A stretch of 42,651 bases of DNA. Source: DASSWG01 sp041689995 (GTDB lineage: Bacteria; Bacteroidota; Bacteroidia; Flavobacteriales; Flavobacteriaceae). Below are positions 18,706-26,562 of the stretch, one piece after another; positions within the stretch are counted from its first letter, which is position 1, and each line of letters opens with the position of its first letter. The notes under the pieces are model-generated. The model did not search any database. It was not told the origin of the DNA and worked only from the letters and a program-made list of their open reading frames with translations. The stretch covers positions 1 to 42,651 of the forward strand of contig JBDNFD010000082.1 in assembly GCA_041689995.1 (NCBI GenBank). The letters run 5' to 3'. Position numbers and translations under genes: made by a program.

Positions 18706-18849
18706 ATGTACAAGCCCAAGAAAATATTAATCTACTTCCTATTTTTGTTCCTATTGGGAATTTCTGGTGTGGTTATGTACCTATATTTCTCATTTAATAA
18801 CCAGAATAATAATCAGCAGAAAGGAGATTTTATAGAAGTAACTGAATAA
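18706..18849 (+). CDS. Small single-pass membrane protein (47 aa)
   Basis: A short ORF reading MYKPKKILIYFLFLFLLG at its start: a basic N-terminus, one hydrophobic span of about 25 residues, then an Asn/Gln-rich polar tail ending in an acidic stretch. I do not recognise a family. An in-frame ATG at 18688 would give 53 residues, but the promoter predicts transcription starting at about that base, so 18706 is the better start. The next gene, encoding a DUF2007 protein, begins 48 bp downstream in the same direction. It may be a small envelope peptide; function unknown. Confidence 0.6.
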   Translation: MYKPKKILIYFLFLFLLGISGVVMYLYFSFNNQNNNQQKGDFIEVTE

Positions 18850-18897
18850 ATCGTTACATATCTTCTTTCTTACTTTGCAATACCCTAATTTTGTGGT

Positions 18898-19125
18898 ATG
18901 AACAAATTTGTGCCTCTTGCCCGCTTCACATACGTCCACGAATATGCGGTACTAAAACTGCTTTTGGAAAATGAAAATATTGATTTTTTCTTTCAAAACG
19001 AACAAAGCAATGGAATCCTTCCTTATCCTTCTGGTATTATTTTAAAAGTCAATGCCAAGCAAGCGGAAGAAGCCAAAGAAATTTTAAACCAATTTCAAAA
19101 TAGAAATTTTTTAAAAATTGAATAG
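18898..19125 (+). CDS. DUF2007-domain protein
   Basis: A 75-residue protein that fits the DUF2007 (putative signal-transducing) family: a small alpha/beta ferredoxin-like fold with the pattern FTYVHEYAVLKLLLENENIDFFF at the start and VNAKQAEEAKEIL in the second helix. Function is unknown for the family. No signal peptide, so likely cytoplasmic. It follows the small membrane-protein ORF by 48 bp. Confidence 0.82.
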   Translation: MNKFVPLARFTYVHEYAVLKLLLENENIDFFFQNEQSNGILPYPSGIILKVNAKQAEEAKEILNQFQNRNFLKIE

Positions 19126-19658
19126 TTTCCAAGCTTATCAACAATCATATTATAATCATTTTTTATTTTTTAAAATTTTAAAATTAAATGATGCTCATGT
19201 TTGTCTGTTAATTACGGTATAAGTTTTAACCAAAAAGGTTGTTTTCTAGTTTGCCCCCAGTTGGTCTGAGGTTATGAACAGACTTAAAAGAATGTAACAA
19301 CTTGAAAACTACCAATTTTTATGATTTTGTTAACAGCGGTCAATATTAGAATTGAACAAAAGAAACAGAATAAGTATTTTAGTAATTTAGGTTTAGAACT
19401 AGTTTTTTTCGTTTCATAACTTTCTATTAAAATCTGAAAATATAATTTGGAAAATCAATAAAAAAATTGGTATGGAAATTGTTTTCTGAATTGAAAAATA
19501 TGGTTGTAAAAAACGATATTAAGTTATAAACAACCCGTGGTTACTTTTAAAAGTCTGAATATAAGTCTAATCAATTTTTTAATTAACAAGTGTTTTAAGG
19601 AGTATTCAAATCGGTTTTTTATCTTTGATCCCATAGAAAGAATTAATCTTACTTTATT
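19126..19658. other. 533-bp AT-rich intergenic region with a folded segment
   Basis: No ORF is credible here. It contains a 15-bp imperfect inverted repeat (separate entry) and, near its right end, a TATCTTTG box at 19620-19627 that could be the -7 element of rpiB; no TTG is present at the proper distance upstream. The rest shows nothing recognised. Confidence 0.6.
19237..19313. repeat. Inverted repeat with inner hairpin, possible structured RNA
   Basis: The left arm 19237-19251 (GGTTGTTTTCTAGTT) and right arm 19299-19313 pair over 15 bp with two mismatches. Inside, GTCTG (19264-19268) pairs with CAGAC (19279-19283). The enclosed segment is more GC-rich than its surroundings. It could be an RNA element or a chance or relic palindrome. 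Confidence 0.4.
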
Positions 19659-20090
19659 ATGAAAATAGCCATTGGAAACGATCATGCCGGCACAAATTAT
19701 AAATTTGAGATCATTAAAGTGCTCCGAAAAAAGGGAATTGAAGTTGTTAATTATGGAACCGATTCCGCCGAAAGTGTGGATTATCCAGATTTTGTTCATC
19801 CGGTTGCAAATGATGTGGAAAATAACAAGACAGATTTTGGAATAATTATTTGCGGTAGCGGAAATGGGGTTTCTATGACCGCTAATAAACATCAGCAGGT
19901 TCGCGCCGCTTTATGTTGGACAAAAGAAATAGCATCGCTTGCACGAAGACATAATGATGCCAATATTTTAGCCTTACCAGCACGATTCATTTCTATTCCG
20001 CAGGCCTTGGAAATGGTAACTTGTTTTTTGGAAACGGAATTCGAAGGCGGTCGTCATGAAAATCGAGTGAAGAAAATTTCTTGTAAATAA
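19659..20090 (+). CDS. rpiB: Ribose-5-phosphate isomerase B
   Basis: A 143-residue sugar-phosphate isomerase of the RpiB/LacA family that interconverts ribose 5-phosphate and ribulose 5-phosphate. Signatures are IAIGNDHAG at the N-terminus, NYGTDSAESVDYPDF, ICGSGNGVSMTANK (the anion-hole and catalytic region) and HNDANILALPAR. Length is normal. It ends 4 bp before the CDF transporter start, so the genes are likely cotranscribed. Confidence 0.96.
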   Translation: MKIAIGNDHAGTNYKFEIIKVLRKKGIEVVNYGTDSAESVDYPDFVHPVANDVENNKTDFGIIICGSGNGVSMTANKHQQVRAALCWTKEIASLARRHNDANILALPARFISIPQALEMVTCFLETEFEGGRHENRVKKISCK

Positions 20091-20094
20091 TTTT

Positions 20095-21012
20095 ATGTCA
20101 CATTCCCATTCTCATGGTCACCAACATCATCATCCGCAAGTAACCGGGAAGAATTTACTGTTCACTATCCTGCTCAATACAGGAATTACCTTGGCTCAGG
20201 TGATTGGTGGACTCGCAAGTGGCAGCCTTTCTTTGCTATCTGATGCGCTCCATAATTTTACGGATGTTATTTCATTGATTATAAGTTATCTCGCTAATAA
20301 TTTTTCAAAAAAGGAAGCTTCCATTCATAAAACTTTTGGATACAAACGGGCAGAAATAATTGCCGCTTTTGTGAATGCATCAACTCTTTTAATTATTTCT
20401 GCTCTATTGATCTACAAAGCAATAGAACGATTTTTTGAACCTCATGAAATAGAAGCCGGATTGGTAATTTGGTTAGCAATTTTAGCTATTCTTGGAAATG
20501 GTTTCAGCGTTTTATTGTTGAAAAATGACAGTAAACGAAATATGAACATGCGGTCTGCCTATTTGCATTTACTGACTGATATGTTGGCCTCAGTAGCAGT
20601 TTTGATCGGTGGACTATTGATGAAATATTACGGTATTTTTTGGATAGACAGTGTGTTGACTGCAGGAATCGCTATTTACCTTATCATTATGGGCTATGAT
20701 CTGCTGAAGACTTCTTTTCATGTACTAATGCTCTTTACGCCAACGGAAATTCCTATTGAAAAAATTGTTTCCAGAATTTCAATTCTTCCCGAAATTCGAA
20801 ATGTTCACCACGTTCATATTTGGCAGTTGAACGAGGATGAAATTCATTTGGAAGCGCATATAGATTTTCATAAAAATATTAATCTGAGCGATTTTGAATT
20901 AGTTTTAGAGAAAATTGAGGAGATTCTTTTAGAGGATTTCGGCGTAAACCATGTAAATATTCAACCTGAATATCATCGTGACGATGACAAAGAAATGATC
21001 GTTCAAGATTGA
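20095..21012 (+). CDS. Cation diffusion facilitator (CDF) metal exporter
   Basis: A 305-residue inner-membrane metal/proton antiporter. The N-terminus is a His cluster (HSHSHGHQHHHP) typical of zinc exporters. Membrane-site motifs are SDALHNFTDV in the second span and LLTDMLASVAV in the fifth; the cytoplasmic C-terminal domain starts near residue 210 and contains HHVHIWQL and LEAHIDF, as in ZitB/CzcD proteins. Zn(II) is the most likely substrate, with Co or Cd possible. It sits between rpiB and the acetyltransferase gene. Confidence 0.94.
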   Translation: MSHSHSHGHQHHHPQVTGKNLLFTILLNTGITLAQVIGGLASGSLSLLSDALHNFTDVISLIISYLANNFSKKEASIHKTFGYKRAEIIAAFVNASTLLIISALLIYKAIERFFEPHEIEAGLVIWLAILAILGNGFSVLLLKNDSKRNMNMRSAYLHLLTDMLASVAVLIGGLLMKYYGIFWIDSVLTAGIAIYLIIMGYDLLKTSFHVLMLFTPTEIPIEKIVSRISILPEIRNVHHVHIWQLNEDEIHLEAHIDFHKNINLSDFELVLEKIEEILLEDFGVNHVNIQPEYHRDDDKEMIVQD

Positions 21013-21036
21013 AATTCTATATAATTATAGTTCAAT

Positions 21037-21510
21037 ATGGAAATAGTTACAAAGAACTTTAAATCCCTCTCCCTAGAAGAGTTATATGAAATTCTTCAAC
21101 TGCGGACCGAGGTTTTTGTGTTGGAACAAGATTGTATTTATCAAGATATAGATGGAAAAGATATGAATGCCTTACATATCTTAGGAAGGAAAAATGGAAA
21201 ATTGATTGCCTATGCCCGCTGTTTTGAACCGGGTGTTTATTCCGAAGAGGGCGCAATAGGGAGGGTGATTGTTAAGAAATCCGAACGCGGTAAAAAATAT
21301 GGGCATTCCATTATGAACGCAGCAATTGATGTTATTATTCAGAAAAATCCTGAAATTACAATCCGACTTTCGGCACAAAAATATTTAATTGGTTTTTATG
21401 AATCCCATGGTTTTGAAACCAAAGGCGAGGGATATTTGGAAGACGGAATTCCACATATTTTAATGCTGAAAAAACCTTGGAATAAAGAGTTTTTTACTGC
21501 AGAATCTTAG
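21037..21510 (+). CDS. ElaA-like GNAT acetyltransferase
   Basis: A 157-residue GNAT-fold protein resembling ElaA: LRTEVFVLEQDCIYQDIDGKD early, then the acetyl-CoA-binding region IGRVIVKKSERGKKYGHSIM, and the late FYESHGFETKGEGYLEDGIPH. The substrate is unknown. Its last 17 bp overlap the 3' end of the convergent S41 protease gene. Confidence 0.9.
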   Translation: MEIVTKNFKSLSLEELYEILQLRTEVFVLEQDCIYQDIDGKDMNALHILGRKNGKLIAYARCFEPGVYSEEGAIGRVIVKKSERGKKYGHSIMNAAIDVIIQKNPEITIRLSAQKYLIGFYESHGFETKGEGYLEDGIPHILMLKKPWNKEFFTAES

Positions 21511-23131
21511 CATATCTCGTTGCATTTGATAAAATTTCTTTTGCTTTCATTATTTCAGGATTGTGCGTGGTGTAATATTGGTACAACCCTTCTTGATAGA
21601 AATATTGTTTAATAATTTCATCTGTCAACAAACTGATGATTCCCGGCTTTTGTTCCATTAAATTTCGAGAATCCATTGAATTCATTGAACTCAGCAAACC
21701 TTTTAATTCTTGTTGTGTTTTTTTATCGAGGGCCTCTTTTTTTGCTGTTTCAATGGTTGCGACTAAATTTGTTTCTGTTTCTGTTTCATATTTAAAATTT
21801 GTTTCTTTTAGATAGTTTAAAAAATTCTCATAATCCGTAGAATTAAATTCAAAATTCCCAGGCGATTTGAGGTCGTGGGTATAATAATATTTTGTAGCAA
21901 AATCAAAAATGGCATCTTTTTTCAGAAGTTCTTCGGTAATACCGGTTACTTTGGAAGTTTCCAAGATAATATCCGGCATAACACCGCCGCCGTCAAAAAC
22001 GGGTCGGCCATTGTGTGTTTTGAATTCGTTGTAATCAGAAACGTTTTTTCGCACCGCATTTCCTTCAGCATCCCGATGCCAATAATCGAGTGCTTGGATA
22101 CAACGGCCGCTAGGCGTGTAATAACGCGCGATGGTTATTTTCATTTGCGCGCCATAAGGAAGTTTTTTCGGGCGTTGCACTAAGCCTTTTCCAAAACTTC
22201 GAGCTCCAATAATCACCGCCCGGTCCAAATCTTGTAAGCTTCCTGCCACGATTTCACTTGCGGAGGCACTTCTTCCATTAACCAAAACCACCAAGGGAAT
22301 ATCCTTGTCCATTGGTTCGTTTTGGGTCACGTATGTTTTGTTGTATTTTTCGATGGAAGATTTGGTAGTAACGATAAGTTCATTCTTTGGAAGGAATAAA
22401 TTGCTCACTTTAATGGCTTCTATTAAAAGTCCCCCGGGATTGTTGCGTAAATCCAGAATAATTTTTGTCGCACCTTGTTTCTTCAGTTCTTTCAGTGCGG
22501 AAGCGGTTTCTTGTGAAGTTTTTCGGTTGAAACGCGAAAGGACAATATATCCAATATTTCCATTAAGCAAACCAAAATATGGAACTGCTGGAACTTCCAC
22601 TTCTTCCCGAATCAACGTGGTCTTTTTTTCTGTTCCTTGGCGCAAGTAAGTGATTTCTACTTTCGATCTTGGCGAGCCTTTCAGCAATTGTCCGGCATCT
22701 TCGCCAAAATCCGTGACCGATATATCTCCTATTTTGATGATTTTATCGCCCGCTTTTATATTCGCTTTATCTGCTGGGGAATCTTTAAAGGTTTCCATAA
22801 TCATAATCCCATTTTTCTGGGTTTTCACCATGGCGCCAATGCCGGTATATTCCCCAGATTGCATGATTTTTGCCTGTTCCACATCCTGCTCGTTATAATA
22901 AACCGTGTACGGATCCAATTCTCCCAACATGGCAGTCATGGCCACGGTCATCAAATGTGCAGGATTGGTTTCGTCCACATAATTCATGTTTACTTCTTTG
23001 TACAAAGAAGTGAAGATTTCGATTTGTTTCGCAATTTCGAAGAAAGGGGAAGCTTTAAAAGTTGTGGCGGCAGTCAGCAGCAATGCCAATAGCAATAGCG
23101 TCGGGAATAGTATTTTTTTCTTCAATTTCAT
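21494..23131 (-). CDS. S41-family C-terminal processing peptidase
   Basis: A 545-residue protease of the CtpA/Prc type. A signal anchor covers residues about 5-24, followed by a helical region, a PDZ domain at about residues 85-165 (GIGAMVKTQ...), and the S41 catalytic domain with RNNPGGLL, the nucleophile motif SASASE at 288-293, and the Lys-bearing SFGKGLVQ about 25 residues later. A helical C-terminal part follows. It acts in the periplasm on protein C-termini; targets are unknown. It starts one base after the rnpA stop, so translation is likely coupled. Confidence 0.94.
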   Translation of the reverse strand: MKLKKKILFPTLLLLALLLTAATTFKASPFFEIAKQIEIFTSLYKEVNMNYVDETNPAHLMTVAMTAMLGELDPYTVYYNEQDVEQAKIMQSGEYTGIGAMVKTQKNGIMIMETFKDSPADKANIKAGDKIIKIGDISVTDFGEDAGQLLKGSPRSKVEITYLRQGTEKKTTLIREEVEVPAVPYFGLLNGNIGYIVLSRFNRKTSQETASALKELKKQGATKIILDLRNNPGGLLIEAIKVSNLFLPKNELIVTTKSSIEKYNKTYVTQNEPMDKDIPLVVLVNGRSASASEIVAGSLQDLDRAVIIGARSFGKGLVQRPKKLPYGAQMKITIARYYTPSGRCIQALDYWHRDAEGNAVRKNVSDYNEFKTHNGRPVFDGGGVMPDIILETSKVTGITEELLKKDAIFDFATKYYYTHDLKSPGNFEFNSTDYENFLNYLKETNFKYETETETNLVATIETAKKEALDKKTQQELKGLLSSMNSMDSRNLMEQKPGIISLLTDEIIKQYFYQEGLYQYYTTHNPEIMKAKEILSNATRYAKILQ

Positions 23132-23132
23132 C

Positions 23133-23507
23133 TTAGCGGGATTTTTCTATTTCAACAAATTTATGAAGCAATTTTTGAACCGAAGCAAAAACTTCTGAAT
23201 AAGCGGGGATTTCTTTTCCAATATATAAGAACAGCAATGCATATTTCTGTTCCGTGTTGTCTATAAGGTATTTGTTTTTGCGGAAAGCTTCTCGCATCAA
23301 GCGTTTTATCCGATTGCGATCGACTGCCTTTTTAAATTTCCGTTTTGGAGCTGAAACACCGGTTTTATGTGTGCTATTTTTTTGGTTATTCAACGGAACA
23401 AATACGAGTTTTATAGGAAAAGAATTCACTGACTTCCCTTCAGCGAAAAGAAGTTCGAAGTGTTTTTTGCCTTTCAATTTTTCGTCTCTTCCGAAATGTT
23501 CCGACAT
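23133..23507 (-). CDS. rnpA: Ribonuclease P protein component
   Basis: A 124-residue basic protein that partners the RNase P RNA in tRNA 5' maturation. The family signature is seen in KRKFKKAVDRNRIKRLMREAFR, and the N-terminal GRDEKLKGKKHFELLFAEGK is typical. Length is normal. It overlaps nothing intact, but the frame-shifted reading of the upstream hepT gene runs into it. It leads the rnpA-S41 unit. Confidence 0.96.
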   Translation of the reverse strand: MSEHFGRDEKLKGKKHFELLFAEGKSVNSFPIKLVFVPLNNQKNSTHKTGVSAPKRKFKKAVDRNRIKRLMREAFRKNKYLIDNTEQKYALLFLYIGKEIPAYSEVFASVQKLLHKFVEIEKSR

Positions 23508-23549
23508 GATTTATTTTTAAACGAACAAGAAATGTAGCTTCTTGGATTT

Positions 23550-23898
23550 CTAAAATTCGTGTTTTAAGACTGTTTTTATTGCCTCCTTCAACTGTGGCAA
23601 ATCTTTTTCGATAATTTCCCATACGGCCGGTAATTTTATGTTGAAATAATTCATGGGCTATCATGTTTCGGAAGGACCGAACTTTGTACCAAGGATAGGT
23701 ATAGTTGGTCAATTTTTCCATCTCAACGTGCACAATGGCTTCGCCCATAATGGTGAAGTTGTACAAGACCGCATTGTGCAGGACTGCGTTTTTACAAAAA
23801 TTTTCCAAGGATTCATTTTGGATGAATTTTTGGGTGTAATCAATTGCTTTTAAAATATGCTCCAGCCTTTTTTTGCTTTCAAGATGGCTATCTTTCAT
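23550..23898 (-). pseudogene. HepT-like HEPN toxin, disrupted by a one-base frameshift
   Basis: The N-terminal two thirds read as a HepT/DUF86 HEPN protein (KDSHLESKKRLEHIL..., IMGEAIVHVE) including the RX4H motif RNMIAH expected for the ribonuclease site. Soon after HELF the frame breaks: the following bases encode, one frame over, KLPAVWEIIEKDLPQLKEAI and end at a stop at 23550-23552, exactly as a normal HepT ends. Removing one A from the AAA run at 23644-23646 (plus strand) restores about 115 codons, the usual length. As written, the unshifted frame runs 152 residues and into rnpA. The ATG overlaps the upstream nucleotidyltransferase stop by 11 bp, the usual operon layout. A sequencing error in this run is the alternative. 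Confidence 0.8.
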
Positions 23899-24458
23899 AA
23901 ATTAGTTTCAAATCCTTTTTTAAATTTTTGAAAATATAGGGTTTAAAAGAATCAATAAAACCAATATCGACCTTTCTCTTCAATAAGTTTTCCAATTTAT
24001 GTTGAATTTCTGCCAAATCAAAATAACTGAAATTTTCTTCTGTTTTAATGGCAATATCTATATCGCTGTGCGGACCGTGAGCCATACATCCAGGCCTGTT
24101 TGATGGTAGGGAACTCTCTTATTCCTTTTTTAAGTTGATCGAGATTTTTTTTCCGGTCTATTTTCAAAAAAGCCTGGTATTCTATGGTTTCCTCCGCTAC
24201 TTGAAGGGCTTTCAAAGCCACCTCTTCATCTCCTACTTCATGAACCAATTTGTCTGACAGCCAAGAAATAAGCAGGTCGCTTTCTTCAATCTTAAAATAC
24301 CTTGCCAGTTTCACTACATATTCACGGCTTGAACTGCGTCGTCCTCTTTCTATTTTGCTCAAAATAGCTTGATCAATGTCAAGATAGGCGGCAACTGTCC
24401 GAAGTGGGAGTTTTTTTTCTTCCCGTAGTTTCCGTATTTTTTCGCCTAAACTGTTCAT
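23888..24458 (-). pseudogene. XRE-MNT fusion (HTH regulator plus MntA-type nucleotidyltransferase), frame broken
   Basis: Residues 1-60 form an XRE helix-turn-helix (KIRKLREEKKLPLRTVAAYL, LSKIERGRR), followed by a helical linker and the start of a minimal nucleotidyltransferase (FPTIKQAWMYGSR). The frame is then lost near 24078-24083 and continues one frame over as HGPHSDIDIAI down to LIYER. The family motif GSX10DXD is therefore split; about 17 missing bases (five residues plus two bases) would restore both frame and spacing. MntA enzymes neutralise HepT by adding AMP, so this would be the antitoxin and autoregulator. The start at 24458 follows the promoter. The HTH part could still be made as a truncated protein. 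Confidence 0.75.
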
Positions 24459-24496
24459 CTTTTGATTTGATCTATTACGGATTTTGAATATTTTGA

Positions 24497-24539
24497 TTTG
24501 ACCAGTTTTGTCAAAGATACGAAACCAGTTTTGTTTCAA
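24497..24539 (-). promoter_or_regulatory. Promoter and paired operator-like palindromes of the XRE-MNT/HepT module
   Basis: On the minus strand TTG (plus 24537-24539), a 17-bp spacer and TATCTTTG (plus 24512-24519) give a full consensus promoter. Two inverted repeats overlap it: TTTGAC/GTCAAA at 24497-24515 and GAAAC/GTTTC at 24521-24537. Both share the spacer CAGTTTT and their centres are 23 bp apart, about two helical turns. This is the expected site for autorepression by the XRE domain. Confidence 0.75.
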
Positions 24540-24558
24540 ACACTTATTTAAAACCGAA

Positions 24559-24593
24559 AAAACCTAATGAATCTCCAAAATCCATTAGGTTTT
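24559..24593 (-). terminator. Terminator after the M1 peptidase gene
   Basis: A perfect 11-bp stem AAAACCTAATG/CATTAGGTTTT with a 13-nt loop. Read on the minus strand it is followed by a T run, so it ends the MBL-S8-M1 unit before the HEPN/MNT promoter. Confidence 0.85.
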
Positions 24594-24624
24594 AACCAGT
24601 TTTAAATTGCTCCTTGTATCAGAA

Positions 24625-26478
24625 TTAATTTTTCCATCGGTTATTTTCTCGGTTTACATCAGCCATTCTACCCGAGGCGTCGATTTCAATTTGTTCAATG
24701 GCGCTGTTTGGTCGGTCAATTGTATGTTCATAAGTCGGATAGGCCCAAGCCCAATCTTCTTTGGTAATACGTTGGATGTTCGCGCTGCTTTCATCTTGCC
24801 CAGCTTCCGTAACGGCAGGTTTTTGCCATCTCATCATTTGCAGCGGAATATTGATCAGTTCTTTGGTGCCATCGGTATAGGTTATCATTAAATCAATGGG
24901 CATCGGCATTCGCCCAATTCGTTCCAACGTTATGGTTGTTTTTCCGCTATTTTCTGAAACATTTTTCACGGCATAATCGATGGTGTTTGTGGTGCGCGTG
25001 AAATCGGTCAAATACCAATCCAGTTCAGCTCCTGAAACTTTTTCCGCTACCCTGATAAAATCGTTGGGCGTGGGATGTTTGAATTTCCAATCATCGTAAT
25101 ATCGATTCAGGGTTTTTGCTAAATTTTCTTCACCAATGATATAACCTAATTGTGCCAAGAAAACCGCTCCTTTTGAATAGGCGGATAAACCGTATGCCTG
25201 ATTGTATTCATATCGGTCCGCATGGGTGGTCATAGGTTGCTCTTTTCCAGAATTTGTCAGATAAACATAGCCTTTGTAAGTTCTTTCAAATGGATTTTCA
25301 ACCGGATTTTCATGCAGTTGATTTTCGGCGAGCATCGAAATATAGGTAGTAAAACCCTCATCCATCCATTCATTTTTGTTTTCATTGGTCGCCAATAATT
25401 GCTGAAACCAAGAGTGTGCAAATTCATGTGCAGTAACTCCAATCAAGCTTCCGAGTTTTCGTTCGCCAGTTATGAGTGTGGCCATTGCATATTCCATTCC
25501 GCCATCGCCGCCCTGAATTACAGAGTACTGTTTCCAAGGATATGGCCCGATATGTTTGTTATAAAACAATAATAATTTTTCGGTGGCGGGTTGAAGTTTT
25601 TTCCAATTTTCGATGATTTTAGGATCATTTTGATAGAAAAAATTTAAAATTGTTCCGTCCGCTGCCACGAGTTTATCGTGAATATAATCCGGATCTGCTG
25701 CCCACGCAAAATCGTGTACTTTTGGCGCAATGAAATGCCAAGTCAAGTTTTTTCCCTTTCGTTTTACTTTAACACCTTCATCTTGGTAATTGTAACCGAT
25801 CTCGTTTCCATTTTGAAGATATCCGCTGCCACCGATCACATAATCCTTATCAATAGTTATTTTTACGTCGAAATCTCCCCAAACGCCATGAAATTCCCGT
25901 CCAATATATGGATCTGCATGCCAGCCTTCAAAATCATATTCCGCCATTTTGGGATACCATTGCGTCATAGAAAGCGCGATGCCTTCCTCGTTGTTTCTTC
26001 CAGAACGGCGAATTTGAACCGGCACTTGCCCATTGAAATCCATACTGAACGTTGTTTTTGCCCCAGGTAGAATAGGTTTTGCAAGTTGTACTTCCAAAAT
26101 AGTGCCCACGGTTTGATAGGTTGTTTTTTTCCCATCTTGTTGCAGTGAACTTACTTTCAAATAGCCAATTTCCTCAGGACTTAGTTTTGAAATGCGATCC
26201 CCCACACGATTATCTGGATCCGATATGGTTCTGGATCTAACATCCATTTGACTTCCCGGTTGGAAAGCATTGAAGTATAAATGATAAAAAACCTTGTTTA
26301 AAGTGTCTGGGGAATTATTGGTATATACCAATTTCTGTGTTCCCATATAGCGGTAATTTTTCACATCCATATCGACTTCCATGGTGTAATCCACGTGTTG
26401 TTGCCAATAGCATGAAAGACCTTGAGCTGTCCCTGAAAAGCCGAGAAAAAGTAAATAGATTGAGAAAAAATGACGCAT
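24625..26478 (-). CDS. M1-family metallopeptidase
   Basis: A 617-residue secreted zinc aminopeptidase-like protein. A signal peptide covers about residues 1-19. The exopeptidase-type motif GGMEYA is present, the zinc site HEFAH is at 351-355, and the third zinc ligand is Glu374 in NEWMDEGFTTY (18 residues after the second His), as in the M1 family. All catalytic residues are present. The C-terminal part after about residue 500 is a beta-rich domain. It is the third gene of a minus-strand set of extracytoplasmic hydrolases and ends in a terminator. Confidence 0.94.
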   Translation of the reverse strand: MRHFFSIYLLFLGFSGTAQGLSCYWQQHVDYTMEVDMDVKNYRYMGTQKLVYTNNSPDTLNKVFYHLYFNAFQPGSQMDVRSRTISDPDNRVGDRISKLSPEEIGYLKVSSLQQDGKKTTYQTVGTILEVQLAKPILPGAKTTFSMDFNGQVPVQIRRSGRNNEEGIALSMTQWYPKMAEYDFEGWHADPYIGREFHGVWGDFDVKITIDKDYVIGGSGYLQNGNEIGYNYQDEGVKVKRKGKNLTWHFIAPKVHDFAWAADPDYIHDKLVAADGTILNFFYQNDPKIIENWKKLQPATEKLLLFYNKHIGPYPWKQYSVIQGGDGGMEYAMATLITGERKLGSLIGVTAHEFAHSWFQQLLATNENKNEWMDEGFTTYISMLAENQLHENPVENPFERTYKGYVYLTNSGKEQPMTTHADRYEYNQAYGLSAYSKGAVFLAQLGYIIGEENLAKTLNRYYDDWKFKHPTPNDFIRVAEKVSGAELDWYLTDFTRTTNTIDYAVKNVSENSGKTTITLERIGRMPMPIDLMITYTDGTKELINIPLQMMRWQKPAVTEAGQDESSANIQRITKEDWAWAYPTYEHTIDRPNSAIEQIEIDASGRMADVNRENNRWKN

Positions 26479-26562
26479 AAAATTTGGATCGAGTTTTGGA
26501 AAATGATGCGGAAATAATGTTTAAAAATAAAACATCACTTCCGCATCAAAATATCAAAAGAG

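Noticed and set aside
22637..23092. 151-residue plus-strand ORF
   Set aside because: It is the antisense shadow of the S41 peptidase coding region.
23440..23549. Extension of hepT to 152 residues overlapping rnpA
   Set aside because: These residues come from the wrong frame after the one-base shift; the correct frame stops at 23550.
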